Source: Comamonadaceae bacterium
Lineage (GTDB): Bacteria; Pseudomonadota; Gammaproteobacteria; Burkholderiales; Burkholderiaceae_C
DNA length: 12,897 nt
Direction: 5' to 3'
Assembly (NCBI GenBank): GCA_947478935.1
Contig: CANJXV010000044.1
Span: 1-12,897, forward strand
Shown here: positions 5,865-12,897 of the stretch, one piece after another
How positions within the stretch are numbered: the stretch's first letter is position 1
Layout: every line of letters begins with the position of its first letter
The notes under the pieces: generated by a model
What the model saw: the letters and a program-made list of their open reading frames with translations, nothing else
Databases searched by the model: none
Told to the model about the DNA's origin: nothing
Translations under genes and position numbers: made by a program

Positions 5865-7568
5865 TTAATAGTCGTCCAATACCGCACCTTTGCTTGCGGT
5901 GGAGGCATTGAAGGCGAACTTGGCTTGTACGCCACGGGTGTAGCGGGGCGCAGGGGCCGTCCAGGCGGCGCGGCGCTTGGCGATTTCTTCGTCTGGCACA
6001 TTCAATTGCAGCAACAAGGCATGCGAGTCGATGGTGATCGAGTCACCTTCGTGAATGAAGGCAATCGTGCCGCCGACCGCCGCTTCGGGTGCCACATGGC
6101 CTACGACCATTCCCCAGGTACCGCCTGAAAAACGACCATCGGTGATCAGCCCCACGCTCTCGCCCAACCCCGCGCCGATCAGCGCGCCGGTAGGTGCGAG
6201 CATTTCGGGCATGCCAGGACCGCCTTTGGGGCCGAGGTAGCGCAAAACCATCACGTCGCCAGCTACGATCTTGCCGGCCAGGATAGCTTTCAGTGCCGAT
6301 TGCTCGTCGTCAAAAACGCGCGCCGGGCCAGTCATCACGGGCTTTTTCAAGCCGGTGATTTTGGCTACACAGCCCTCGGGCGAGAGGTTGCCTTTCAGAA
6401 TCGCCAGGTGGCCCTGGGCGTACATCGGATTGTTGATCGGACGGATAACGTCCTGGTCTGTGCGGGGTACATCGGGAATGTCTTTGAGCACTTCGGCAAT
6501 GGTTTGGCCGGTAATCGTGAGGCAGTCGCCGTGTAGTAAACCAGCAGCTAGCAAAGTTTTCATGACCTGCGGAATGCCGCCTGCGCGGTGCAGGTCTACG
6601 GCCAGGTATTTGCCGCTGGGTTTGAGGTCGCAGAGTACCGGCGTTTTTACGCGCACGCGCTCAAAGTCCTCAATCGTCCACTCCACTTCGGCGGCATGCG
6701 CGATCGCCAAAAAGTGCAGCACGGCATTGGTCGAGCCGCCGGTCGCCATGATGACAGCGACCGCGTTTTCGATCGACTTGCGCGTCACGATATCGCGCGG
6801 CTTGATATCTTTTTTGATGGCTTCGATGAGCACCTGCGCAGAGGCTTTGGCAGAGTTGAGCTTTTCGTCGTGCGGATTGGCCATGGTGCTGGAATAGATT
6901 AGCGATATACCCAGGGCTTCGAAGGCGCTCGACATGGTGTTGGCCGTGTACATGCCGCCGCAAGAGCCGGGGCCGGGGATGGCGCGCTGCTCGATCTCGT
7001 GCAGATCAAAGTCGCTCAAATTGCCCGCTGCGTTTTGACCCACGGCTTCGAATACGCTGACGATATTGAGGTCTTGGCCTTTATAAGTGCCCGGCAGAAT
7101 CGTTCCGCCATAGACATAAATTGCCGGTACGTTGGCGCGCAGCATGCCCATTAAGCCGCCGGGCATGTTTTTGTCACAGCCGCCAATCACCACCACACCG
7201 TCCATCCACTGGCCCTGCACGCAGGTCTCGATGCAATCGGAAATCACTTCGCGGCTGACCAAGGAATATTTCATGCCCTCGGTACCCATGGCCATGCCGT
7301 CCGAGATGGTGGGCGTGCCAAAGACCTGGGCATTGCCTCCAGCCTCTTCAATACCCGCAATGGCCGCATCCGCCAGTTTTTGCAGTCCGCTGTTACAGGG
7401 GGTAATCGTGCTGTGCCCATTGGCAACGCCGACCATGGGCTTTTTGAAGTCTGACTCCTGGTAGCCCATGGCGTAGTACATGGAGCGGTTGGGTGCGCGT
7501 GATTTGCCTTCGGTGATGTTGGCGCTGCGTCGGTTGATGGGCAAGATGGGGATGGTTTTATCGGTCAT
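5865..7568 (-). CDS. ilvD: Dihydroxy-acid dehydratase
   Basis: Dehydrates 2,3-dihydroxy-isovalerate and 2,3-dihydroxy-3-methylvalerate to the 2-keto acids used for valine, leucine, isoleucine and pantothenate synthesis; cytoplasmic iron-sulfur enzyme. The 567-residue product has the usual length for the shorter bacterial IlvD class. The three cluster cysteines are visible: Cys58 in TPCNSG, Cys131 in GGCDKNMPG and Cys203 in PGSCGGMYTANTMS; Lys133 and Asp90 (ISDGMAMG) are the expected metal-site residues. SDGRFSGG-type catalytic serine region is present as ITDGRFSGGTWG near the C-terminus. The spacing and single-residue details suggest the [2Fe-2S] type, but this is inference. The ATG at 7568 has only a weak GAG upstream. 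It is divergent from purL and convergent with xseA, with the stop 43 bases from the xseA stop. Confidence 0.97.
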   Translation of the reverse strand: MTDKTIPILPINRRSANITEGKSRAPNRSMYYAMGYQESDFKKPMVGVANGHSTITPCNSGLQKLADAAIAGIEEAGGNAQVFGTPTISDGMAMGTEGMKYSLVSREVISDCIETCVQGQWMDGVVVIGGCDKNMPGGLMGMLRANVPAIYVYGGTILPGTYKGQDLNIVSVFEAVGQNAAGNLSDFDLHEIEQRAIPGPGSCGGMYTANTMSSAFEALGISLIYSSTMANPHDEKLNSAKASAQVLIEAIKKDIKPRDIVTRKSIENAVAVIMATGGSTNAVLHFLAIAHAAEVEWTIEDFERVRVKTPVLCDLKPSGKYLAVDLHRAGGIPQVMKTLLAAGLLHGDCLTITGQTIAEVLKDIPDVPRTDQDVIRPINNPMYAQGHLAILKGNLSPEGCVAKITGLKKPVMTGPARVFDDEQSALKAILAGKIVAGDVMVLRYLGPKGGPGMPEMLAPTGALIGAGLGESVGLITDGRFSGGTWGMVVGHVAPEAAVGGTIAFIHEGDSITIDSHALLLQLNVPDEEIAKRRAAWTAPAPRYTRGVQAKFAFNASTASKGAVLDDY

Positions 7569-7604
7569 AGCACAGCTCGCAAGGCGTTGAAAAAGCCCAG
7601 TTTA

Positions 7605-7701
7605 CTTGCCGCTGCGCCGGCGGCTTTCGGCCTAAGGCCTCTGGCCGCGCAACCCGTCGCTCCGCGGTGGGTATGCCCATCCCGAAGCCGCAGGCCGCAA
7701 G
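7605..7701. other. GC-rich imperfect dyad between ilvD and purL
   Basis: The 181 bp spacer (7569-7749) holds no credible gene. CTTGC (7605-7609) can pair with GCAAG (7697-7701), and CGGCTTTCGG (7621-7630) with CCGAAGCCG (7682-7690) apart from one bulged base. The interior contains further small dyads (GGCC repeats near 7628-7647 and TGGG-TATG-CCCA at 7668-7679). It could be a structured leader of ilvD, a degenerate palindromic repeat, or chance pairing in GC-rich DNA. Confidence 0.3.
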
Positions 7702-7714
7702 CGCATGGCCCCGT

Positions 7715-7720
7715 TAAAAT
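7715..7720 (+). promoter_or_regulatory. Candidate -10 box of purL
   Basis: TAAAAT matches the sigma-70 -10 consensus at 5 of 6 positions and stands out in GC-rich surroundings; no matching -35 is seen at 16-18 bases. It would start transcripts near 7727, which is downstream of the ATG at 7705 and so favours the GTG at 7750 as the purL start. Confidence 0.35.
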
Positions 7721-7749
7721 TACCCATTACCTCCAGCCGGCCTTGCACC

Positions 7750-10700
7750 GTGACGCTCCACATAAGCACATTCGAAGGCGGCAACGCCTTAAGCCCTTTT
7801 CGCAGCCAGCAATTACTGGGGCAATTGCAGCAAGTTCACGACAAAATTAGCGCGATTGACGCCCGATATGTCCACTTGGTCGCCACCGATAGCGCGCCCA
7901 AACCCCGCCTGCAAGAGCGCTTAGCGGCTTTACTCACCTACGGCGAGCCCGCCTCCAAGCAGCAAGGCGGCGAGGTTTTGCTGGTTTCGCCCCGGCTGGG
8001 CACCTTGTCGCCTTGGGCCTCCAAGGCTACCGATATTGCCCACAACTGCGGTTTTGCCGTTCGCCGTATCGAGCGGGCAGTCCAATACCGCGTGCATGTC
8101 AAATCCTGGCTAGGCCAATCGGGCAGCTTGAACGAAGTGCAGCGACAAGCCGTCTCCGCCTGCTTGCATGACCGCATGACCGAAAGTGTTTGGCGCGAGC
8201 GTGCACAGGTCGAGCGCCTATTCCAGGCCTTGCCCGCCACCCCTATGGATTACTGCGATGTGCTGGGCGGAGGCCGCGCCTCGCTGGAACAGGCCAATGT
8301 GCAATTTGGCCTGGCTCTGGCCGAGGACGAAATTGACTACCTGCACCAGGCCTTTGTCCGATTGCTGCGTAACCCCACGGATGTCGAACTCATGATGTTT
8401 GCGCAGGCCAATAGCGAACACTGCCGACACAAAATTTTTAACGCGGATTTCAGTATCGATGGCGTGGCCCAAGCCAGCAGCATGTTCGGCATGATCCGCC
8501 ATACGCACAAGACGCATCCGCAGCACATGCTGGTGGCCTATTCGGACAATGCCTCCGTCATGGAAGGCGCTGCCATAGAGCGCTTTGCGCCTCGCCCCGC
8601 CTCCACCCAGGGCGGGCAGCAGTCGCCGCAGTACATCAAAACCGAGGCTTTGCAACATATCTTGATGAAGGTGGAAACGCACAACCACCCGACCGCGATT
8701 TCGCCATTCCCCGGCGCCTCGACCGGCGCCGGTGGCGAGATCCGCGACGAGGGCGCTACCGGGCGTGGCTCCAAACCCAAAGCCGGGCTGACCGGGTTTA
8801 CCGTATCCACCTTGCGCTGGGACGGGCCGGGTGGCTATGGCAAACCCACCCATATCGCCAGCCCTTTGCAAATCATGATCGAGGGGCCTTTGGGCGGAGC
8901 CGCGTTTAACAATGAATTTGGCCGCCCTAATTTGCTGGGTTATTTCCGCGAGTTTGAACAAAGCGCCCGCAGCGAGCAAGACACGGTGCAGCGCGGTTAC
9001 CACAAGCCCATCATGATCGCCGGGGGCCTGGGCGTGATTGATGCGGCGCAGACGCATAAAAAATTGTTTCCTGCCGGTAGCTTGTTGGTGCAACTGGGTG
9101 GACCCGGCATGCGTATCGGTATGGGCGGAAGTGCCGCCAGTTCGATGGCGACAGGAGCCAATGCGGCGGAGCTCGATTTTGATTCGGTGCAACGCGGTAA
9201 CCCCGAAATTCAGCGCCGTGCGCAAGAGGTCATTAACCAATGTTGGCTGATGGGTACGGACGCCAACCCGATTTTGGCGATCCACGATGTGGGCGCCGGA
9301 GGCCTGTCCAATGCTTTTCCTGAGCTAAGCAACGATGCGGGCCGGGGCGCCCGCTTTGACTTGCGCGCTGTGCCGCTGGAAGAGTCGGGCATGGCGCCCA
9401 AAGAAATTTGGTGTAACGAAAGCCAGGAGCGCTATGTGCTGGCAATTGCTAGCGACGCCTTGCCCCTATTTACCGCCTTGTGCGAGCGCGAGCGCTGCCC
9501 GTTTGCGGTGGTGGGCGTGGCGACCGAAGACCGCCAGTTGATCGTGGCCGATGCAGGAGCGCCGTCGCCGGTGGATATGCCCATGGACGTGCTGCTGGGC
9601 AAGCCCCCCAAGATGCACCGCGATGTGCAAACGCTGCGCCGCGACTTTGCGCCTTTGGATTTGAGCGGCGTGACATTGCAAAGCGCCGTGACGGCGGTGT
9701 TGTCGCATCCTACGGTGGCATCCAAGCGTTTTTTGGTGACGATTGGCGATCGCACGGTGGGAGGCCTGAGCCATCGTGACCAGATGGTCGGGCCCTGGCA
9801 GGTGCCGGTGGCCGACTGTGCGGTGACGCTGGCCGATTTCAAAGGCTTTGCCGGAGAAGCCATGTCCATGGGTGAGCGCACGCCGCTGGCAGTGATCGAC
9901 GCACCCGCTTCAGGCCGCATGGCAATTGCCGAGGCGATTACGAATTTGCTGGCCGCGCCCATAGAGCTGCCGCGCGTCAAATTATCTGCCAACTGGATGG
10001 CCGCCTGCGGTGATGCCGGTGAAGACGCGGCGCTTTATGCCACGGTGCAGGCCGTGGGCATGGAGTTGTGCCCGTCATTGGGTATTTCGATACCGGTGGG
10101 CAAAGATTCCCTGTCCATGCGCACGCAGTGGAAGGACGAAGATGGCGTCGCAAAGAAAGTCAGCTCACCTGTATCGCTGATTGTTTCGGCCTTTGCCAGC
10201 ATCGCCGATGTGCGGCCAACGCTGACCCCGCAATTGCAGCCGGTGGACGATGCGCTGTTGGTGCTGATTGACCTGGGGCGTGGCAAAAACCGTATGGGTG
10301 CCGGCATCTTGGCGCAGACCCTGGAACAAACAGGCCACCAGGCGCCAGACCTAGACGATGCGAAAGACCTGGTTGCACTGGTACTGGCCATTAACGCCTT
10401 GCGCGCGGAGCAAAAAATACTGGCCTACCACGATCGCAGCGATGGCGGCTTATTGGCCAGCGTGGCTGAAATGGCTTTTGCAGGGCGGGTAGGTGTGGCG
10501 CTGAATGTGGACATGCTGGTATTGGAAGGCGATGGCGTGTCTGATAGCCGGATGGATGTGGGCGACAGCAAAAACTGGGCAAACCAGGTCGGCGCACGCC
10601 GCGAAGAGCTAACGCTTAAAGCGCTGTTCAATGAAGAGCTAGGCGTGGTCTTGCAAGTGCGCGCTGCGGACCGCGACGCAGTGATGGCAGTGCTGCGCAC

Positions 10701-11772
10701 GCATGGTTTATCAAAGCACAGCCATGTCATCGGCAAGACGCGCCCGACCCAAGGCGCGGATGCATCGGCATTGGCACCATCATTAGAAATCTGGCGCGAC
10801 GCCAAGGCAGTTTTTACCGCGCCTTTGCAGGACCTGGCCCAGGTCTGGGACAGCGTGAGCTGGAAAATTTGCCGCCTGCGGGACAACCCGGCTTGCGCTG
10901 ATGCTGAACATTCCTCTTTTGGCGCGAACGGCGATAGGGGATTGCATATTTATTTGCCGCCGGACCTAGCGCCCGAGCCCGCGCCGACAGCGCCCGCTTT
11001 GCAATTGCGCAAGCCGCGCGTTGCGGTGTTGCGCGAGCAGGGCGTGAATTCGCACATAGAAATGGCCTACGCGTTTACCGAGGCTGGCTTTGATGCCTTT
11101 GACGTGCACATGAGCGATTTGCAAACCGGCCGTGCCGAATTGCGTGACTTTGCGGGACTGGTGGCCTGTGGCGGTTTCAGCTATGGCGACACCCTGGGCG
11201 CCGGTATAGGCTGGGCGCGTTCGATCACTTTTAACGAGCGGCTAACAGACCAGTTCAGCGCATTTTTTGCGCGGCAAGATACTTTTGGATTGGGTGTTTG
11301 CAACGGCTGCCAAATGTTTGCCGAGCTGGCCGACATCATCCCCGGCGCAGCCCACTGGCCGCGCTTTACCACCAACCAAAGCGAGCGCTTTGAAGCGCGT
11401 TTGTCCATGGTGGAAGTGTTGGACTCGCCCTCGCTGTTTTTCCAAGGCATGGCCGGTGCGCGTTTGCCTATCGCCGTGGCCCATGGTGAAGGCTTTGCGA
11501 ACTTTACGCAGCGCGGCGATGCCAAGCAAGTATTGCGCGCTATGCGCTTTGTCGATAACGCCGGGCAGGGCACCGAAGCCTACCCATTCAACCCCAATGG
11601 CAGCCCGGCGGGCCTGACGGCGGTCACGACGGCCGACGGCCGCTTCACCGCCATGATGCCGCACCCCGAGCGTGTGTTCCGCAATGTCCAAAGCAGCTGG
11701 ACCGCGCTGGACATCAGCGCGCGCAGCCCTTGGATGCACTTGTGGCACAACGCACGCCAATGGCTGGGCTGA
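7750..11772 (+). CDS. purL: Phosphoribosylformylglycinamidine synthase (large, single-chain form)
   Basis: Fourth step of purine synthesis: FGAR + glutamine + ATP to FGAM; cytoplasmic. The product is 1340 residues from the GTG at 7750 (E. coli about 1295), the single-chain PurL that fuses the parts split as PurS, PurL and PurQ in other bacteria. Order: N-terminal PurS-like domain; ANSEHCRHK (220-228); KVETHNHPTAISPFPG (from 307) and GAGGEIRDEGATGRGS of the first synthase half; GGLSNAFPEL and GERTPLA further on; SDGGLLASVAEMAFAG of the second half; then a glutaminase domain from about 1088 with LREQGVNS, nucleophile Cys1184 in GVCNGCQM, AHGEG, and His1305/Glu1307 in PHPERVF. The frame is open 15 codons further up to an ATG at 7705, but TLHISTFEGG right after the GTG fits the family N-terminus and the -10 box lies in between. 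All catalytic residues are present. Confidence 0.97.
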   Translation: MTLHISTFEGGNALSPFRSQQLLGQLQQVHDKISAIDARYVHLVATDSAPKPRLQERLAALLTYGEPASKQQGGEVLLVSPRLGTLSPWASKATDIAHNCGFAVRRIERAVQYRVHVKSWLGQSGSLNEVQRQAVSACLHDRMTESVWRERAQVERLFQALPATPMDYCDVLGGGRASLEQANVQFGLALAEDEIDYLHQAFVRLLRNPTDVELMMFAQANSEHCRHKIFNADFSIDGVAQASSMFGMIRHTHKTHPQHMLVAYSDNASVMEGAAIERFAPRPASTQGGQQSPQYIKTEALQHILMKVETHNHPTAISPFPGASTGAGGEIRDEGATGRGSKPKAGLTGFTVSTLRWDGPGGYGKPTHIASPLQIMIEGPLGGAAFNNEFGRPNLLGYFREFEQSARSEQDTVQRGYHKPIMIAGGLGVIDAAQTHKKLFPAGSLLVQLGGPGMRIGMGGSAASSMATGANAAELDFDSVQRGNPEIQRRAQEVINQCWLMGTDANPILAIHDVGAGGLSNAFPELSNDAGRGARFDLRAVPLEESGMAPKEIWCNESQERYVLAIASDALPLFTALCERERCPFAVVGVATEDRQLIVADAGAPSPVDMPMDVLLGKPPKMHRDVQTLRRDFAPLDLSGVTLQSAVTAVLSHPTVASKRFLVTIGDRTVGGLSHRDQMVGPWQVPVADCAVTLADFKGFAGEAMSMGERTPLAVIDAPASGRMAIAEAITNLLAAPIELPRVKLSANWMAACGDAGEDAALYATVQAVGMELCPSLGISIPVGKDSLSMRTQWKDEDGVAKKVSSPVSLIVSAFASIADVRPTLTPQLQPVDDALLVLIDLGRGKNRMGAGILAQTLEQTGHQAPDLDDAKDLVALVLAINALRAEQKILAYHDRSDGGLLASVAEMAFAGRVGVALNVDMLVLEGDGVSDSRMDVGDSKNWANQVGARREELTLKALFNEELGVVLQVRAADRDAVMAVLRTHGLSKHSHVIGKTRPTQGADASALAPSLEIWRDAKAVFTAPLQDLAQVWDSVSWKICRLRDNPACADAEHSSFGANGDRGLHIYLPPDLAPEPAPTAPALQLRKPRVAVLREQGVNSHIEMAYAFTEAGFDAFDVHMSDLQTGRAELRDFAGLVACGGFSYGDTLGAGIGWARSITFNERLTDQFSAFFARQDTFGLGVCNGCQMFAELADIIPGAAHWPRFTTNQSERFEARLSMVEVLDSPSLFFQGMAGARLPIAVAHGEGFANFTQRGDAKQVLRAMRFVDNAGQGTEAYPFNPNGSPAGLTAVTTADGRFTAMMPHPERVFRNVQSSWTALDISARSPWMHLWHNARQWLG

Positions 11773-11839
11773 ACCTTATGGTGGATGCGTGGCCTGTTGG
11801 TCTGCGCAATCTGCGTTTGATTGCATAGGGCCGCAAGTC

Positions 11840-12574
11840 ATGCACACCGCACGCTATCAATGGGTGGACGCGCTGCGCGGCCTGGCCATGGTGTGGATGA
11901 CGGTATTTCACTTGTGCTTTGACCTGGCCAACGCCGGTTTGTTGCAGGCTAATTTTTACCAAGACCCGCGCTGGACGGTGCAGCGCACTTGCATCCTTAG
12001 CTTGTTTTTGCTCTGCGCGGGTGCGGGCCAGGCAATTGCTTTGGATCAAGCGCAAAGCTGGCAACGGTTTAGCAAGCGCTGGTTGCAGATTGCAGGATGT
12101 GCGTTGCTAGTGAGCGCTGGGTCCTACTTAATGTTTCCGAATAGCTTTATTTACTTTGGTGTCTTGCACGGCATGGTGGTGATGTTGCTGATTACTCGCT
12201 TTGTGGGGCGGCGTGGGTCTTGGTTGTGGCTGCTGGGCAGCGCACTTATAGCTCTGCAATGGCTGGCCCCTTGGGCGATTACTGCCGGTTGGTGGGACAG
12301 CGCGCTCAACGACAAGTCACTCAACTGGCTGGGCTTGATCAGCATCAGGCCGATTACCGAAGATTACGTCCCCCTGGTTCCCTGGCTGGGTGTGATGCTG
12401 GGGGGTATGGCCGCGATGCAATGGGTCTTGAGCCGCCATGGCGCGAATTGGCTGCACCAAGCCGATGTCCCTGCGCTGCGACCCTTGGCTTTTCTGGGGC
12501 GCTGGAGCCTGAGCTACTACATGCTGCACCAGCCGGTCATGCTGGGGGCACTGTGGTTGTGGAAGCAGGCTTGA
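11840..12574 (+). CDS. DUF1624 / HGSNAT-like membrane protein
   Basis: A 244-residue integral inner-membrane protein resembling the DUF1624 family, related to the catalytic domain of heparan-alpha-glucosaminide N-acetyltransferase. Its substrate in bacteria is unknown. The family signature is at the N-terminus, RYQWVDALRGLAMVWMTVFH (5-24), with FDL following; further features are YFGVLHGMVVMLLITRF in the middle and GRWSLSYYMLHQPVMLG at the C-terminus, as in membrane acyltransferases. About seven hydrophobic segments are visible, for example SLFLLCAGAG, IAGCALLVSAGSYLMF, WLWLLGSALIALQWL and LVPWLGVMLGGMAAM. The start at 11840 is chosen because MHTARYQWVDALRG matches the family; the 56 upstream in-frame codons overlap purL and look unrelated. 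AGGG lies about 10 bases before the ATG. It follows purL by 67 bases, so co-transcription is possible though no functional link is evident. Confidence 0.85.
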   Translation: MHTARYQWVDALRGLAMVWMTVFHLCFDLANAGLLQANFYQDPRWTVQRTCILSLFLLCAGAGQAIALDQAQSWQRFSKRWLQIAGCALLVSAGSYLMFPNSFIYFGVLHGMVVMLLITRFVGRRGSWLWLLGSALIALQWLAPWAITAGWWDSALNDKSLNWLGLISIRPITEDYVPLVPWLGVMLGGMAAMQWVLSRHGANWLHQADVPALRPLAFLGRWSLSYYMLHQPVMLGALWLWKQA

Positions 12575-12641
12575 ACCATCGGGCCTGCAATCGGAATTTA
12601 AACAAGTCACGATACCGAAGGCTGTGCATGCGAGACTGCAC

Positions 12642-12666
12642 AAAAAACGCGGCCTAGGCCGCGTTT
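12642..12666 (-). terminator. Intrinsic terminator of the PPIase gene
   Basis: A perfect 22 bp palindrome at 12645-12666: arm AAACGCGGCC, centre TA, arm GGCCGCGTTT. On the minus strand the CG-rich stem runs straight into TTTTTTG, a good intrinsic terminator 23 bases past the PPIase stop. On the plus strand only TTTAAAA follows, so it may also weakly terminate the gene ending at 12574. Confidence 0.75.
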
Positions 12667-12688
12667 AAAAGGGCTCAGTGCAAGCCTC

Positions 12689-12897
12689 TTACTCAATCTT
12701 GGCTTTACTGCGCAGTTCTTCCTGGTACTTGGCCAGGCTTTGTTGGCTGAGATGCTGCGAGATTTGAGGTTTGACATCATCGAACTTAGGCATATTGGCT
12801 TCGCGTACGTCATCTAAGCGGATGATGTGGAAACCGAATTGGCTTTTCACCGGGGCTTCGGTGGTCTTTCCTTTGCCTAGGGCCACTAAGGCGTCAG
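12689..12897 (-). CDS. Parvulin-type peptidyl-prolyl isomerase, C-terminal part
   Basis: The last 69 codons of a gene that begins beyond the right edge of the window. The segment KTTEAPVKSQFGFHIIRLDD is the closing strand-helix portion of a parvulin/SurA-type rotamase domain (usual form PVxTxFGxHIIxLDD), followed by a charged helical tail (KFDDVKPQISQHLSQQSLAK) ending KAKIE. Such proteins in this group are usually exported periplasmic foldases with a signal peptide, but the N-terminus is not visible here. The reading frame is open to base 12897; the ORF-like start near 12886 is an internal GTG and not a real start. The stop is TAA, followed by a strong terminator. SurA, PrsA-like or PpiD-like identity cannot be resolved. 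Confidence 0.88.
   Translation of the reverse strand, partial: DALVALGKGKTTEAPVKSQFGFHIIRLDDVREANMPKFDDVKPQISQHLSQQSLAKYQEELRSKAKIE

Larger units (their letters stand above)
1702..12039. repeat. Dispersed palindromic octamer GCAATTGC (10 copies)
   Basis: Exact copies start at 1702, 4654, 5353, 5539, 7821, 9442, 9922, 10230, 11001 and 12032. Near copies are GCAATTGG at 2089 and TCAATTGC at 6002. All lie inside genes (kdsB, xseA, purL, the DUF1624 gene). They are read either as Gln-Leu (CAA TTG; seven copies) or as Ala-Ile-Ala (GCA ATT GC; three copies). Ten of the twelve CAATTG hexamers in the window carry the flanking G and C. This entry marks the spread of copies, not one continuous repeat. 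Confidence 0.7.

Noticed and set aside
7587..7850. Frame starting MKKPSLLAAAPAAFG, resembling a signal peptide, in the ilvD/purL spacer
   Set aside because: It starts at TTG, runs out of frame into the conserved purL N-terminus and loses any resemblance to a secreted protein after about 25 residues.
8218..9285. Long antisense open frame (355 codons) within purL
   Set aside because: It lies wholly opposite conserved purL sequence, its protein is Arg/His/Gly-rich with no recognisable motif, and such shadows are common in GC-biased codon use.
11672..11839. N-terminal extension of the DUF1624 gene overlapping purL
   Set aside because: The 56 extra codons are Cys/Trp/Gly-rich and unlike the family; the conserved start is at 11840.
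1..12897. Undescribed defence, mobile or biosynthetic system
   Set aside because: Every sizeable gene belongs to a known housekeeping or conserved family, there are no integrases, transposases or direct-repeat borders, and coding style is uniform across the window.

Overview
This 12.9 kb window looks like a piece of a chromosome from a betaproteobacterium, most likely order Burkholderiales and close to the Comamonadaceae. That placement is an inference. It rests on the protein sequences (Adk, KdsB, LpxK, PurL and IlvD all read as betaproteobacterial), on the gene order exbB-exbD-lpxK-ycaR-kdsB-adk, and on a moderately high GC content with dense coding. I see no phage, transposon, CRISPR, tRNA or rRNA sequence. 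The content is housekeeping, and I found no convincing undescribed multi-gene system.

Layout, left to right. Positions 1-747 (+) hold the C-terminal 248 codons of acetyl-CoA synthetase. It converges on a minus-strand cluster read from 4345 down to 802: a broken exbB, exbD, lpxK, a Trm112/YcaR-like small gene, kdsB and adk. The first five are packed with overlaps or gaps of a few bases; adk follows after 127 bp and may have its own promoter. A divergent AT-rich intergenic region (4346-4471) separates this cluster from xseA (+, 4472-5821), which ends in an intrinsic terminator. ilvD (-, 5865-7568) converges on xseA. A GC-rich spacer (7569-7749) separates ilvD from the divergent purL (+, 7750-11772). 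purL is followed by a small membrane protein of the DUF1624/HGSNAT-like family (+, 11840-12574). The window ends with the C-terminus of a parvulin-type peptidyl-prolyl isomerase (-, 12689 to beyond the right edge), with a strong terminator after it.

Functionally, lpxK and kdsB serve lipid A/Kdo assembly of the outer membrane. exbB/exbD would encode an inner-membrane proton-driven motor. adk, purL, ilvD and acs are central metabolism, and xseA is DNA repair. The most notable observation is exbB. It keeps its N-terminal 77 codons and, in another reading frame, a C-terminal tail that ends in an ATGA overlap with exbD, while the middle is missing. This is an internal deletion, either real or an assembly error. 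A second observation is a strong excess of the palindromic octamer GCAATTGC: ten copies, all inside genes, where base composition predicts well under one. It recalls highly repeated palindromes such as HIP1 of cyanobacteria.
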